Below are positions 21,430-32,597 of a stretch of 64,000 nt of DNA, piece by piece (the first letter of the stretch is position 1; the number at the start of each line of letters is the position of its first letter). Origin of the DNA: Hsuehochloa calcarea (Eukaryota; Streptophyta; Magnoliopsida; Poales; Poaceae); the NCBI GenBank assembly GCA_036346395.1, contig CM070594.1:56777519-56841518 (forward strand), given 5' to 3'. Under the pieces are notes generated by a model. It had not been told where the DNA came from and ran no database searches. It saw only the letters and a list, made by a program, of their open reading frames with translations. A program made the translations under genes and the position numbers.

Positions 21430-23165
21430 ACCGCTCTAACGCCCTACACATATATTTGCGTAAATGGTCGATTAATGACAACATGGACGATGCCATGATG
21501 GATATTATCAACAATGACGCCTTACAAGGTGCCCAATTCAAGGTGATGACAACAATCAAGAAGTAGATGACGGAGTCAAGATTTTGCCGATTATGAAGAT
21601 GAGCAAGACAATGTCAAGCGAGGTCTATCTACAATCTCTTATGTATACATGAAAATAAATATATTTATTTAAATCTTTGTGTTTCTACATTCGTAGCCCT
21701 CCGGATCGATTTACAACAACGGGAAGAGTAGAAATGTACGAGGTCCAAGAAGCCGTTGAGGGTCGGTTCATTCTCTCGAATTCGAGGAGGATACAGCAAA
21801 GTACTTGGACCACATGCATGTAAATTTGTCACCATCGTGGGTACCTTTGTAAGGGACAGATCCCGATCAATGCTCGTGAATGGAAGCAAAAGAAAGTTGC
21901 TCTCATATTAGTTTTGTCTCCGATCGTGACAAGGCACTAGTTTGGCAAGATGTCCTTCAACATTTCGGCCGATACGTAAGATGAAGCTTTGAAGGAGAGA
22001 GTTAGGAACTGGCTATGAAGAAGATGGCCACACAATTCCAAAGTTGAAGAAGAAATTGTACAACACATTTATCGTGAAGAACTCGACGCCAGATTTCAAC
22101 ACTAAGGCCTACGCTGTTGAGGCCGCTTTGGGATGAGTTTGTACAGCTCAAGACATCTAAGAGGGTGAGGCACGGTGAGAAGGAACCAAATGTAATGCTC
22201 GACAAAGCAATACCACCATCACTTGGGATCGTGGCTACAGAGTGCCATTCCTAAGTGGAAAGAATGGAACGGAGATTCTTGCCATGGGGATCGAACCGTA
22301 ATCAATCAACTGGCCCGAGCGCCTAAGTATTGGTTTTTCTGGTCATGGGGAAGCCTCGACCTAGAGACCTAAAGATAGTGTATGGCGAAACTCCAAAGAG
22401 CAGCAGAAAGATTTGCTTATGCTCGAGGCTTGGCCGAGAGTGGCAGTGGCAAACAACGTAGATAAGGATGAGCCGACATACGCCTGAGAGTATCAACACT
22501 GGGCGAACAAGAGGCTATGGGGAGGTGTCGGGAGCATGCCTTCCTAAAGACAAAGCCACCTATAGAAGCCGCCAGAGAAAGAAGTACGAGGAGGCAGAGC
22601 GGATGCGCAGGATGGAGGAAATGGTTCTTGAGTCACGGAAGTGGCTCGTGAAGCAAGAGAGCGAGAAAAGCACTTGAAGCCAAAATGAATGAGGAAATCA
22701 AAAGGCAAGTGCAGATAGCAAGAAGTTCCATCCAAATGCAAATCGTGATCGAGCCGGAGTCAACATCACCCCTAATCGCTTGAAAAGGGCTTGCGCTCCA
22801 CGGAGGTGCCAAGATTCAAGATGACGCAGGTCGCGCTTCCTGCGGATGACATCACCGATCCTCTCACGACATGTGAGCCGACATTCCGCAGGGAATGCCA
22901 CACCATGGTGGCTATCGGTGTTGTATCTCGATCGACCCTACGAAGACACCAAGATGCCATGGGGCATTAATACCTCCGGATATGCTAGCGCCTCTGGATA
23001 GAGTTGTGAAAGGTAATAGCAATGTGCCTCTTGACATTGAAGGAGGTGATGGGGAGAAGACTTTAGGAGAAGCGAGAAGACATTCATATGTTGGCGCAAG
23101 CGCTATATCATTATTCCCAAGCGCCACCTCCTCCTCCTCAACAACCTAACCCTAGGTGCGGATGA
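21430..23165 (+). pseudogene. Second CACTA gene, Transposase_24-like region, broken
   Basis: I recognise this as the plant En/Spm-associated (Transposase_24/Ptta) protein of grass CACTA elements. Landmarks across frames are NVRGP (about 21737), HACKFVTIVGTFVRDRSRS (about 21815), VRNW-like and KKLYNTF (about 22000-22070), RTRGYG (22505), then the charged helical stretch YRSRQRKKYEEAERMRRMEE (22561-22620) and PLDIEGGDGEKTLGEA (23025-23075). Its biochemical role is not established; it may help the transposase or bind DNA. Small indels break it every 50-90 codons. It continues into the repeat-rich linker at 23345. Confidence 0.75.
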
Positions 23166-23344
23166 AAGTGAACGAAACATTTTTCACTAATTATGTATTG
23201 GCTTAAATAACGGTTTACTCATACCACGTTGTTTTCACAGCAGTAACCTCCCCAACCTAAGTCCAATTATCCATTCACCACCGTCACAAAGGTTAAGGGC
23301 GATGACAATGAAGTGGAAGACACGCACGCATCCCCACCGCCCCA

Positions 23345-23580
23345 TCGCCCACGGCGGCTCCAACGCCGACACCGCCGCCCATCGCTTCCACGGCGGCTCC
23401 AACGCCGCCATCGCCCCATCGCTTCCACGGCGGCTCCAACGCCGCCACCGCCGCTTCCATCGCTTCCACGGCGGCTCCAACGCCAACACCGGCCGCCCAT
23501 CGCTTCCACGGCGGCTCCAACGCCGCCATCGCCCTATCGCTTCCACGGCGGCTCCAACGCCGACACCGCCGCCCTCGCCA
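23345..23580 (+). repeat. Six-copy GC-rich minisatellite in the second CACTA gene
   Basis: ACGGCGGCTCCAAC occurs at 23351, 23390, 23427, 23468, 23508 and 23545, so the period is 37-41 bp. Units read 'cttCCACGGCGGCTCCAACG' plus a variable 'ccgccaccgcc' piece. The array falls where family members have a proline-rich linker. Spacings are mostly not multiples of three, so it would not keep one frame as read. Confidence 0.9.
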
Positions 23581-23589
23581 AAGAAGAGG

Positions 23590-25417
23590 CGCACCACAAA
23601 CGGCGCGCGGCCCCACCGCCAAGAAGAAAGCCTCAGGAGAACACCAACTATTTCTAAGACGCACTAAACTTTCCTATGAGAAGACCGCCGAGGAAATAGA
23701 TGCTTCATGAAAAAGATGTGGGAGCTTTTCGCGAAAGTCAAGGCTAAAAGTGAAGCGGCTTAAACCGAGAAGTCGCATTTTCAGACGCCCGTAAGTTCTA
23801 AGGCAAAGGGTGGACGCCACCGTAAAAGTTACGCCATGCTCGTAAGGATTCGCCACTATCGGACTATGACCGCACTCTCACCAAGTCAATTGAGGAGGCG
23901 AAGAAGAAAGAGAAGAGAGCACTAAGGGTGTTGCACACTCGGGAACAATCACAACAATCAAGGCCCCGCTAGTTATTGGGAATGAATATGGTTCAAACAC
24001 GAACGCATAGAACAGATATCCGAAATGTGCATTTGGATCAACTTGATGAATTTTTCATGAAATCGGTCTAAGCATTTCCTAATGCTCGCGGAGCACACAT
24101 CAAAAGTGCTCCTAAGTTGATCATTGGAAGAAGGAATATGTATATGGCAAGAGTCTATACAACCTCGAGAAGCTCATGGAACTTCAGACGAAATGTACTT
24201 GTTAAACAAGTGGTACATGGCGCGTGTCGCAAAAGCTGATGACTATATTTGCGCTAAAATTAGAAACCATCATTACTTCCGTGGCGATGACATTATAATG
24301 GTTCGCTTTAATGAGTTACACCACTATGCCACATGAACGCCTAGACAAATCTCTCATCACCGCTTTTGTCTCAGACGTGATTCTTTCTTTTAATAATCTC
24401 ACTCTAGCATATGTATATGTATAAGTAATTATCCTCACACTAGCTAGCATGTCTATACATATGCAGAGACATGATGAGAGACCTCACACGAGAAACGACA
24501 AGAACATTGGTTTCATTGATCCATATATCGTATTCAAGGACCCAAACACTCCCTACGATCAATGGAGACCTCAAACGGAGAGGAATTTCCTGAGGTTCTT
24601 GATCAACCAAAAGAACAAAAGATTTATACTCTTCCCTACAACTTTGGGTGAGTGTTGTTATCGTGGTGCACATTTTACTTTACTTACTCAATCCAACATA
24701 AAGATATATATGTTGACTCTATAAACAAATGCAATTTTCATCGATACTCGATTGTCTTCGATCTCTCCGACGGTCATTTGCTAATCTATGACTCGTTGAG
24801 AAAACCGCAGAAGATTACCAAGATATGATAGACATTATCCAAGGGTAACTTCGATCTTTAAATATTTATTCCCGCTTCTTAACTCGCAATAGTTAATTAA
24901 CGATCCAATTATTAAGGTGGTTTGGGCTTGGTTCGCTCAAATACACCGTCCGGATCCGAAAGCGCCACTTCGATCCACACCGATCGGATGTAAGTTGTAC
25001 TAGCTCCCGCATCTTTACCTTATCATGCTTTAGCTCACGCTACGGATGACGAGAGTAATCTTTTATATCGCATGCTGGTTCTACTACACCACCGTGCAAC
25101 AATTTGTGTGGATACTACGCTTATGAAGTTCCTCACTGTATGCAAAAGAACCCATCTACAGATGCGTAAAGTACGAATAAGTATATATAATAAATCCATT
25201 TTATTTATTTGTTGCTATTAAATAAATCTTATGTATATTAATACTTTTTTCGCTTAATGCAAATTGAAGGAGATATGGTTGAAGGAACAGTGTTGGATAT
25301 GGACCGCTCAAAGGAATTCAAGAGACAATCGCAGATTTCTTAATGAGCATGTCCTCAAGCCCTAAGACCGAGTTCTACTTTAACCCTGATGAACAATTGA
25401 AGCCAAACCAGATTTAA
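23590..25417 (+). pseudogene. Second CACTA gene C-terminus, Ulp1-like peptidase, broken
   Basis: After the linker comes a lysine-rich part (EKTAEEIDAS-like, 23680; KSIEEAKKKEKRA at about 23888). A region ahead of the peptidase includes 'MYLLNKWYMARVAKADDYIC' (24194). The peptidase-like part shows IGFIDPYIVFKDPNTPYDQW (24505), RFILFP (24620), the conserved HRYSIVFDLSDGHLLIYDSL (from about 24740) with the aspartate before SL, and a NNLCGYY-type catalytic cysteine site (about 25090), followed by MQKNPSTDA (25140). C48/Ulp1 enzymes cleave SUMO-type conjugates; such domains have been captured by several grass DNA transposons. The expected FHW histidine motif is not readable. It contains probable introns and many frameshifts. 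Confidence 0.7.
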
Positions 25418-25493
25418 CATTTGTATGACATTTAAGTGGAGGACAACATTTGTGTTGTAAATACCAAGGATGCATGAATAATGTTGTAAATTT

Positions 25494-25498
<5 letters not shown>

Positions 25499-25556
<58 letters not shown>

Positions 25557-25576
25557 CATATATATATATATATATT

Positions 25577-25619
<43 letters not shown>

Positions 25620-25645
25620 ATATATATTATACATATATATAGCTC
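25499..25645. repeat. AT dinucleotide microsatellite
   Basis: About 145 bp of (AT)n with a few ATTATACAT interruptions lies in the 3' part of the CACTA element. The Tyr-Ile ORFs across it are artefacts. Confidence 0.97.
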
Positions 25646-25809
25646 CATAATATATATAGTTTCATACTTTATTTGTGTGTAATAATGTTCCAAACTAAAT
25701 TATATGTGGGCGTATACATATATTAGCAAATAAGAATACGATTTGAAAACCTAATGTAATTGTAAAACCAAAATCAATAATGAATTGAAATGGAAACAAA
25801 AAGAAAAAA

Positions 25810-26037
25810 ACATTTTAGTCCCGATTGGTAATACTAACCGGATTAAAAGGGCTGCAGTGGCTCACCTCAATGGATTTTAGTCCCGTTGGTATTACTAACC
25901 GACTAGTTGTCGGCTTTTAGTCCCGGCCCGGGACCCGGATAAAGGTGAGACATTTAGTCTCGATTTCCTAGTCCCACATCTATAATCGGACTAGAGGCCC
26001 TTTAGGCCCGGGACCAAAGGTCTGTTCTGTAGTAGTG
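25810..26037. repeat. Right subterminal repeats and right terminal inverted repeat of the CACTA element
   Basis: Several TTTAGTCCCG / CGGACTA pairs occur here, then GGACCAAAGG and the terminal TCTGTTCTGTAGTAGTG ending at 26037. It mirrors the left end. Confidence 0.88.
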
Positions 26038-26224
26038 TTGGTGACGAACGGGACCAACAAAAACCTAAATTTCAATGACATTGAGGTAACTAGCAGAATT
26101 TCATACGCAATTGCATAGCTAAATATTGTAACATATTGTATTTGTTATATAACTCTATCGCTCTTTTGAAAAATATATTAGTATTTGTCATACAATTGTA
26201 ATAGTTGTAAGGAAAAATACTATT

Positions 26225-27449
26225 TACTCACAGGTGTAGTTACCCCCTCTCCATCCACCCTTTAGTCCTCGATGAGATCCGTGTGTCTTTCCAAGCCTAA
26301 CGGGCTTGAAAATCACGGATAGGAGAGAAACCCGATCCAATACCTATCCGGTGTTTAATATATTTATGAGATTTTGGTAATTGATTCTTTCCTGTTCACG
26401 CCTGCTCGCCTTGCTATAACGCTTTCTCCAATTTGGTAATTGCTCTTTCCTATTCGTCGCCGCCCTTCCAGGCATTTGCTTTTGGCCATACCACCTTTGC
26501 ATGCCTTTGTTTACCACTTCTGCAGATTTTTGTCTTGCCATACCACCTCTACAGAAAAGTTTGGAATGAGAAAGAAAGCATTTAGCAAGCTTCCGAAGTG
26601 GAAGCAGAATAGACTGAGGATCGCTCTTCAACTTTTTTTAGCTTAATCTCATGCTTCAAATTCCTTGTTTAACCATTGAGCCAAAGAGCTATTTGATGAT
26701 ACGAGGCCTGTTATGTATGCCTGAATAGCCCTTGGCAGACGTGGATTTGATGCGCTAGGTTCAAATCCATGGTATATATATATACTCCCATTCATTGTAT
26801 ATACAAACACAAGGGCATTCATACTCCAAAAACCCAGGGTGCTGATCCTGTCAATTAAAATTTTATAATCTGCATACTCCATGGTATATATACTCCTATT
26901 CATGGTATATACAAGCACAATGGTATACATACTCCCATTCATGGCAATTTGATCAAGGGGTATGTACAAACTCCATGGTATATATACTCCGAGTCATGGT
27001 CTATATACTACTTTTTATATAATCTACATACTCCATGAATATTACGTGCTTGAAAAAATTGCGACAGTGCTAATGGAAGGTGTGACCATTGATGCTAGGC
27101 TTCCTAGCAGCCATGCAATTCTTCATATATTTTAAAGGATATAATACGCCACACCTTTCTTCGGCTTTCTTCTCGCTTGATGACGACGAACGGAGCAGCA
27201 AATCAAAACTCGCTTGACAGAGAAAACCTCAATCACTATCCAGCGGCGACGTTAACGGGAGCGGTTGCCAAAAGCAAAAGTCAATTACGTACTATACGGG
27301 AGTTGCATATTAATTTTGATTTCCTTTTGCTAGCGACTGCTACGTATTGCGGGTATTACGTAGTATGTATTGCGGGTTGCAAGCGATTATTATGGAGTGG
27401 TATATCCAATCAATTATGTATACAATAGGAGTAACTACACCTAAGAGTA
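26225..27449. repeat. Inverted-repeat pair, possible non-autonomous DNA element
   Basis: TACTCACAGGTGTAGTTAC at 26225 is matched, inverted, by GTAACTACACCTAAGAGTA at 27431-27449 (17 of 19 bases). The 1.2 kb between has no transposase. I found no convincing target duplication, so it is only a candidate element. Confidence 0.4.
26768..27035. repeat. Imperfect repeats of CATGGTATATATACTCC
   Basis: Four copies of a CATGGTATATATACTCCcATTC-type string lie at about 26769, 26880, 26921 and 26973, some followed by ATGGTATATACAAGCACAA. They sit inside the inverted-repeat pair. Confidence 0.6.
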
Positions 27450-27929
27450 GGCTTCCATAGTTGTAATATATATACATAAGTAATTTGGATCGTTCTAATC
27501 TGGTCACACCAAAGCAAGTAGTGGTGTGGATCTTCTCCTTTTCTCTCAATTAATGAGAGAATGTATTATTTATATATGATTAATATACACCATTATAACC
27601 TGGCCCCATCAAAAAGTGGTGTAGGAATTATCATTTTCTCTCGATTAATAAGAGAATTTCTATGATTTTTTTTTCTAATTTAAGGATTATTGTGGGATTT
27701 TCTAGACCTCCAAAGCCAAGGAGGTACCTTGAATATTATCAGTTGTTTGTAGATATATATATTTCATAAATTTATTGCATGACTGTAGAAATACATAAAT
27801 TTATTGATACATGAGATGGCAGAATAATACTAAATGAGTTGTAAACTATAGATTATACCAAAATATATTATGATTGAGACAAGATACCTATATTTTATAT
27901 GTATAAATGTATCAAGCTACGTGTATATG
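27450..27929. other. AT-rich spacer with a repeated motif
   Basis: No gene. The motif 'TTCTCTCaATTAATgAGAGAA' occurs twice (about 27540 and 27637), the second followed by a CCTCCaaagccaaGGAGG hairpin at about 27707. It loosely resembles the unit of the array at 34166. Confidence 0.4.
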
Positions 27930-28843
27930 TAGTCATGGCTAAACGAGCGTCCGGACCAAGACTACCCGATTAGGCACAACCGATAAGGCTCGACTACTAA
28001 TCGGATCGTGTTGTGCCAACCCACGAGCCGGTGCCTACTAAGGCACGCAGACGCCAATGCCTTGGGTCTGGCTAGTTTCTGACACTTGTTGGCCCAACAG
28101 CCATGACCACTGTAGTCTGCTTTGGCCCAAAAATTAAAAAAACTTTTTTATTTTCTCATTTCATTTCTTTCCTTTTTCTCTCCCTCCTTTTTCCCTATCA
28201 CGCATTGGCTCCTTAGTCCTTCCTACTTTCTTCCTTCTTTTTCTTCTTCTTTCTTTATTTTCCCCTTCCTTCCTTCCTCTTCTTCTTTCGGTCCAGCCGG
28301 CTAGCTCTACTACCTCCGCAGCCCTACCGGCCTCGAGGATGCAAAGACTGCGTGCCTGCCTTGGCCGCCACAGCACTCTCCACCGTGCATACGCCTCCGC
28401 CTCCGTCATCGTCACACGCACCACACGCCATCTTCTCCTCCTCCACACGTTTGGCCGGTTCGCCTCCTCGCCTCCCGACCTCCTTCTCCTCTCTCGCCCC
28501 GAGGCGCCCTCCTCCTCCCCTCTGCACCCGAGGCCCGAGGTTCGAGGCCGACCTCCTTCTCCTCTCCACGCCCGAGATGGCCTCCTCCCGCCTGCTGCCG
28601 CTACCGCCTTGCCGCAGCTTGTTATCCCCACGAGCCGGTCGCGTCAGATCGTGCTCGCCGCACTGCCCGACCAAATCAGTGTGTTGTGTTGTACTGGCCC
28701 ATCTTGCCGAGGCGTGGACCCACGAAACGGCACAGGCACTTGGGCCGTGCTGGCCTGGCCCAACCCAACTACAGTTGGACGATGACGTGTCTGTGCTGGA
28801 CCAATAGTGTTGTGCTTCGAGCCAGCCCATATGGCCATCTCTA
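27930..28843. mobile_element. Non-autonomous hAT element (nDart-like), 914 bp
   Basis: The 8-bp duplication TGTATATG lies at 27922-27929 and 28844-28851. The left end reads TAGTCATGGCTAAACGAGC and the right end, inverted, TAGAGATGGCCATATGGGC, matching the TAGAGATGGCC-type ends of rice nDart/hAT elements. The inside is pyrimidine- and GC-rich and codes for no transposase; ORFs of 110-208 codons across it are composition effects. Confidence 0.8.
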
Positions 28844-28860
28844 TGTATATGAGTATATAT

Positions 28861-29009
28861 CAGGGAATGGTGGGGATCGGGGGATGAGAGAGGCATTCCC
28901 GTATCCATCCCCATATAATGTAGCGAAAACAAAATCTCTCCTGTACCCATCTCATGTTAGAAGAATTCCCTACGGATTTTTCAATGAACCGGGGCCATTG
29001 CCATCTCTA
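28861..29009. mobile_element. Possible small hAT-derived fragment
   Basis: The right edge, inverted, reads TAGAGATGGCAATGGCCCCG, a hAT-type end. The left edge CAGGGAATGGTGGGGATCGG is a plausible diverged partner. The flanking 8-mers do not match cleanly, so the left boundary is uncertain. Confidence 0.35.
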
Positions 29010-29565
29010 TATAAAACCAATTAGCCTTTAAACTTTTCATCTATGAAAACTCTCCCTCTTCGAAAAAAAATCTTCCTCAAACTCATCTCGCGGAGGCGTC
29101 ACGCTACGGCGGGGTTCGAGGAGTTAGGGTTGAACTAAAAAGGGGGGAAAAAAGCTGTGGTAGCCCCCACGAATGCGAGGCGACATTGTAACGTTTCAAA
29201 ATTTAGGTTTGCCAAAATCTTTTGAGTAGTTTAGATCTTTGAAAAATTTCATCAATTTTATTTGAATTAATAAATCTTAAACGAGACTTTTAAAATTAAA
29301 ACAATTTAATTTGATTAAAGTAAACTTCAATTAATTCAAAACCCGTTATTTGGCTTCCTTATGTTAAAAGGAATTTTTTGGTATTTTCTCAGATTTTTTG
29401 AGTTTTTTGCTATTTATTTGGCTTCCTTGATTTTTAGCCTTTTCTTTAATTCCGAAAACTTTTCCTCTCTCTCTACCATGTGACCTTTACTGCTCATCTT
29501 CCCAAATCAGCTTGAACCGAATTATGCAACTACAATATCCTCGCTTTTATCTCTCCTCCACGGTG

Positions 29566-29574
29566 TATATAAAA
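29566..29574 (+). promoter_or_regulatory. TATA box of the solo LTR
   Basis: TATATAAAA followed by GCC lies at the position matching TATAAAAGCC in the related LTR at 45084. Confidence 0.55.
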
Positions 29575-31472
29575 GCCAAGTGACCGGCCAAAACGATCGT
29601 CTTGATATCCTCTTTCAATCCTCGATTCGATTTCGCAAGAATCGATCTTGTTTCGCTGTAACTGACGCCCTTCCGCCGAATAGTCGCGCCATTGAGTTCG
29701 CCGACGTATTCTACATTTACCTTCCGTCCCCATCGTCCAAGATTGTTGAATCATCACCGACCTTGTCAAGCCATAACGTTGAAATGCGTTAATTTGTCGC
29801 GTTGTTCGCTTCTTTGGTGAGTCTCCAAAATCCGATTGCGCCATTATGTGTCCTCGTCCGCATCTATCTTTCCCATATTTAAATTTCAAGTTTCATCCAC
29901 CGTGCACTAAGAACCAAGTTTTCTATCTCCTTTATGCCTATCTCCTTCTTTGACCAAATACTGCAACCGTTGAGCCCTATTTCATCTTCATCACCGTTGG
30001 GTTCGCGCCGCCACGCTTCTACGCCATACTTCCTCTCTTTTCCGTAACGTCGCTCAAGTGCTATGCCGCATGCATCGCCACCATCGCCGTGTTTTGCCTT
30101 GCCGCTAGCGACAGTGCCGATTCTCATCGTCTCGACCGTGTCATCACCTTCAGATCATTTTCGCTTTGTTTTTCCTTAGCTACCGCCGCCGCACTCGATC
30201 GGGCCACGCCTCCATGCGCCGTGGCTAGCCACACCTACTCGGCCCTCTGCTCGTTGTCTTCTCGTTGGTTCTCTATGCCCTGTTAATTCTTTTCCTTTCT
30301 TAGATCTTGCCTCACATCGCCACATCATTTCTTGTCAACAGAGGTGTCGTGCCACCTCACCGCTATCTCATCCACTACCATCCTAGTCATCGCCACGTGG
30401 CACATCAAGTCAAACCCTATATTCCTCTCACTTGCGTGTGATCCCGCATGTCACCAAACTTTGGTCAACCCTAGCTTCATTAGCTTGGTCCATTGTGGAC
30501 AAAACTTTCGAGAGCTCATTCTCCTCGCATTTAACTCCGCTTGAACCCATTCAAGTTTCTAAATTTAATATCTACCTTCCAAAGGCCATTCAATTTCAAT
30601 TTAGAGTTTATTTGATTTGTCCTTTTGAATTTTGTTTATTTTGTGCTTTATTTCTCGTTAGACATTGAGGTCCTGAATCGTATGAAGGAGCTAAAGGTCA
30701 TGGAAGATTGAAGATAAAATAAGAATATCATTACTATAGCAAGGCAAGTTGCACATTTGATCATATTGAACCCAGTTTTTCAAAACTACCTTGATTCAAT
30801 TATTGCATTTTACTTCTAGTATTTATTTAAATATTTTGGGATTAGTTATACACCTTGATTCAATTATTGCATTTTACTTTAAGTATTTATTTAAATATTT
30901 TGAGATTAGTTATACACCTAATTATTTATATCCACCTTGCCTATTGTAATATCATGATATTTTGTCACCCTACCTTGGTTAATTATTAGTTGGTATTATC
31001 GTAGTACTAACATGGATTGGTTAGATACGATTAGTTTGATTAGTCATACAACGAGTCATTCATTCATTTTGAGTTGCAAATATAAATTTGACTAAGTGAT
31101 TATGGAATATATGTAAAACTGTGTGCAGTATGCTGTTACACATTGATGGCATGTGTTGCACTTAATCAACAGGGTGGGAAAGGATTTGGACTAAGACGAG
31201 TCGTGGAAACTGTGTGATATGGTGGATAAATGTTTGGGAAAATGAATGGTAAAATGATGGATGTGTAATTGGAAAATGTGAATGATGATTACTCAGTTAG
31301 AGAATATTAGCAGTCTCGCTTTGGTCAATTAAGAACTTAATCTTGTGCATTATTGAATTGGACCTTATCGTACAACCACATGCCTGATGGGACGGGTCTA
31401 ACCTAGTTAATTATGGAGTCTTGATGTTGATTACTCAAGTTGATAGGTTAAGCTATGTGCTAGGGTGGAGAT

Positions 31473-32037
31473 TAGGGATGGCAATTGTGCCCGACACCCG
31501 CGGTACCCGTGGGCAAATACCTTAATGGAGGCGGGTATGGGCGTCTTTCTTTGCCCATGGGTATGAAAACGGGCATAATTCCTTGCCTATCAAGTAAACA
31601 GGCGTGGGCATGGGTAAGCTCCACCCGTACTCGCTTCGCCCGATTACCCGTAACCTACCCGCATGTGTAAGTAACTATGTCAGTTTGTATTTGTCTATTT
31701 GTTAAACTTGATTAGTTGTCTTGTCGAATATGATATGCGAATTGTGATGTACTTTATTAGTTGTTGAATGTGCGATGTACTATTGATGTGTGAATTATGA
31801 TGAATTTGATGCATGCATGTCCGCGGGTAACGAGCATGTCCGCGGGCGATGGGTACCCACGGGTGGCGATGCATTATTCGCGGGTAAACGAGCATGCCCG
31901 CGGACGACGGGTACCTACGGGAGACGGGTATAGGCGAGGTTTTCGCCCGTCGTCCTTCGCAAGTATGCCCGGGGGAATTCGGGTCGCGGCATGGGTATGG
32001 ACGAGCACCACGTGCACCACCCCGCTTGCTATCCCTA
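31473..32037. mobile_element. Non-autonomous hAT element, 565 bp, nested in the solo LTR
   Basis: The 8-bp duplication GTGGAGAT flanks it at 31465-31472 and 32038-32045. Ends are TAGGGATGGCAATTG on the left and, inverted, TAGGGATAGCAAGCG on the right. The interior has GC-rich arms full of GGGTACCC-type strings and a repeated CGCGGGTAACGAGCATG (about 31821 and 31880) around an AT-rich centre. No transposase. The ORFs of 119-127 codons across it are not supported. Confidence 0.85.
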
Positions 32038-32597
32038 GTGGAGATGTGTCTCAAGATGTGTGGCGGTTCACACCGATGGTCAATTCACCGCCTGTGTCTA
32101 ACGGCAAAGCATTTCGGGCCAATTTCGTGGGCGTTGGTGCTGCCAGCAAAATACATCGGGAGTGTCAATTATCGAGATGAATTTTTAGAAATATTTATTT
32201 ATTATTGCTTAATTGCATACTTCTGTATAATGAAGCATGACAGACATGATGAGTTAATTGTATTTTGTGGGTAAAGTGTACAACCTTTGCAGTCTGTTTT
32301 CGTGGAGGAGTTTTATGAGGTTGGAGAACTAGGTCACGCTACCCCAGCTGATTGCATGTGGGCATATGGACGAGTTTTACTGAAGTTATTATGTTACCTT
32401 CTACTGCAACTTAATTGAATTATTCGCCTTCTGAGGTATTAATTGTAAATTTTGACCTTAAAATCATTGCTTCGATAATTATTGTTATATGCCTATTTAT
32501 TAGTTATGCAAAATGTTGCCACTGTATATACTAATGTAATTCTAAACTAGTGCAGTATAAGTAGAACATCAAGATTTACAAAATTTTGGTCCCGATA

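Larger units (their letters stand above)
14929..26037 (+). mobile_element. Complete-ended CACTA (En/Spm) DNA transposon, 11.1 kb
   Basis: The left end reads CACTACTACGTAATG and the right end is the inverse of CACTACTACAGAAC. Both ends are flanked by TTG (14926-14928 and 26038-26040), the 3-bp target duplication expected for this superfamily. Subterminal 'TTTAGTCCC' repeats occur at both ends. Inside are two decayed genes in the same orientation: a TNP2-type transposase and a second protein with a Transposase_24-like region and an Ulp1-like C-terminus. Both genes are full of frameshifts, so it is non-autonomous as read, although some frameshifts may be sequence error. Confidence 0.93.
29187..32597 (+). 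repeat. Solo LTR of a Tekay-type gypsy element, with nested hAT
   Basis: It starts TGTAACGTTTCAAAATTTAG and ends TTTTGGTCCCGATA. GACAT stands immediately on both sides (29182-29186 and 32598-32602), a clean 5-bp target duplication. It is related to the LTR at 44495-47537: for example 31110-31200 and 46340-46430 share TTGATGGCATGTGTTGCA. No internal region or second LTR is present, so it is a recombination remnant. A 565-bp hAT element lies inside, leaving about 2.84 kb of LTR. The part corresponding to about 47050-47500 is shortened. Confidence 0.85.

Noticed and set aside
23235..23667. Glycine/tryptophan- or histidine-rich repeat proteins on either strand
   Set aside because: These are translations of the minisatellite in unused frames. 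Only the plus-strand linker context has support.
25450..25693. Tyr-Ile-repeat ORFs
   Set aside because: Translation of the AT microsatellite.
28161..28950. ORFs of 112-208 codons, both strands
   Set aside because: They lie within a non-autonomous hAT element with pyrimidine-rich composition and match nothing known.
28853..29017. 8-bp duplication for the small hAT-like fragment
   Set aside because: GTATATAT on the left and TATAAAAC on the right do not match; a shifted reading still leaves mismatches.
31695..32274. ORFs of 119-127 codons
   Set aside because: They cross the right boundary of the nested hAT element, so they are accidental.
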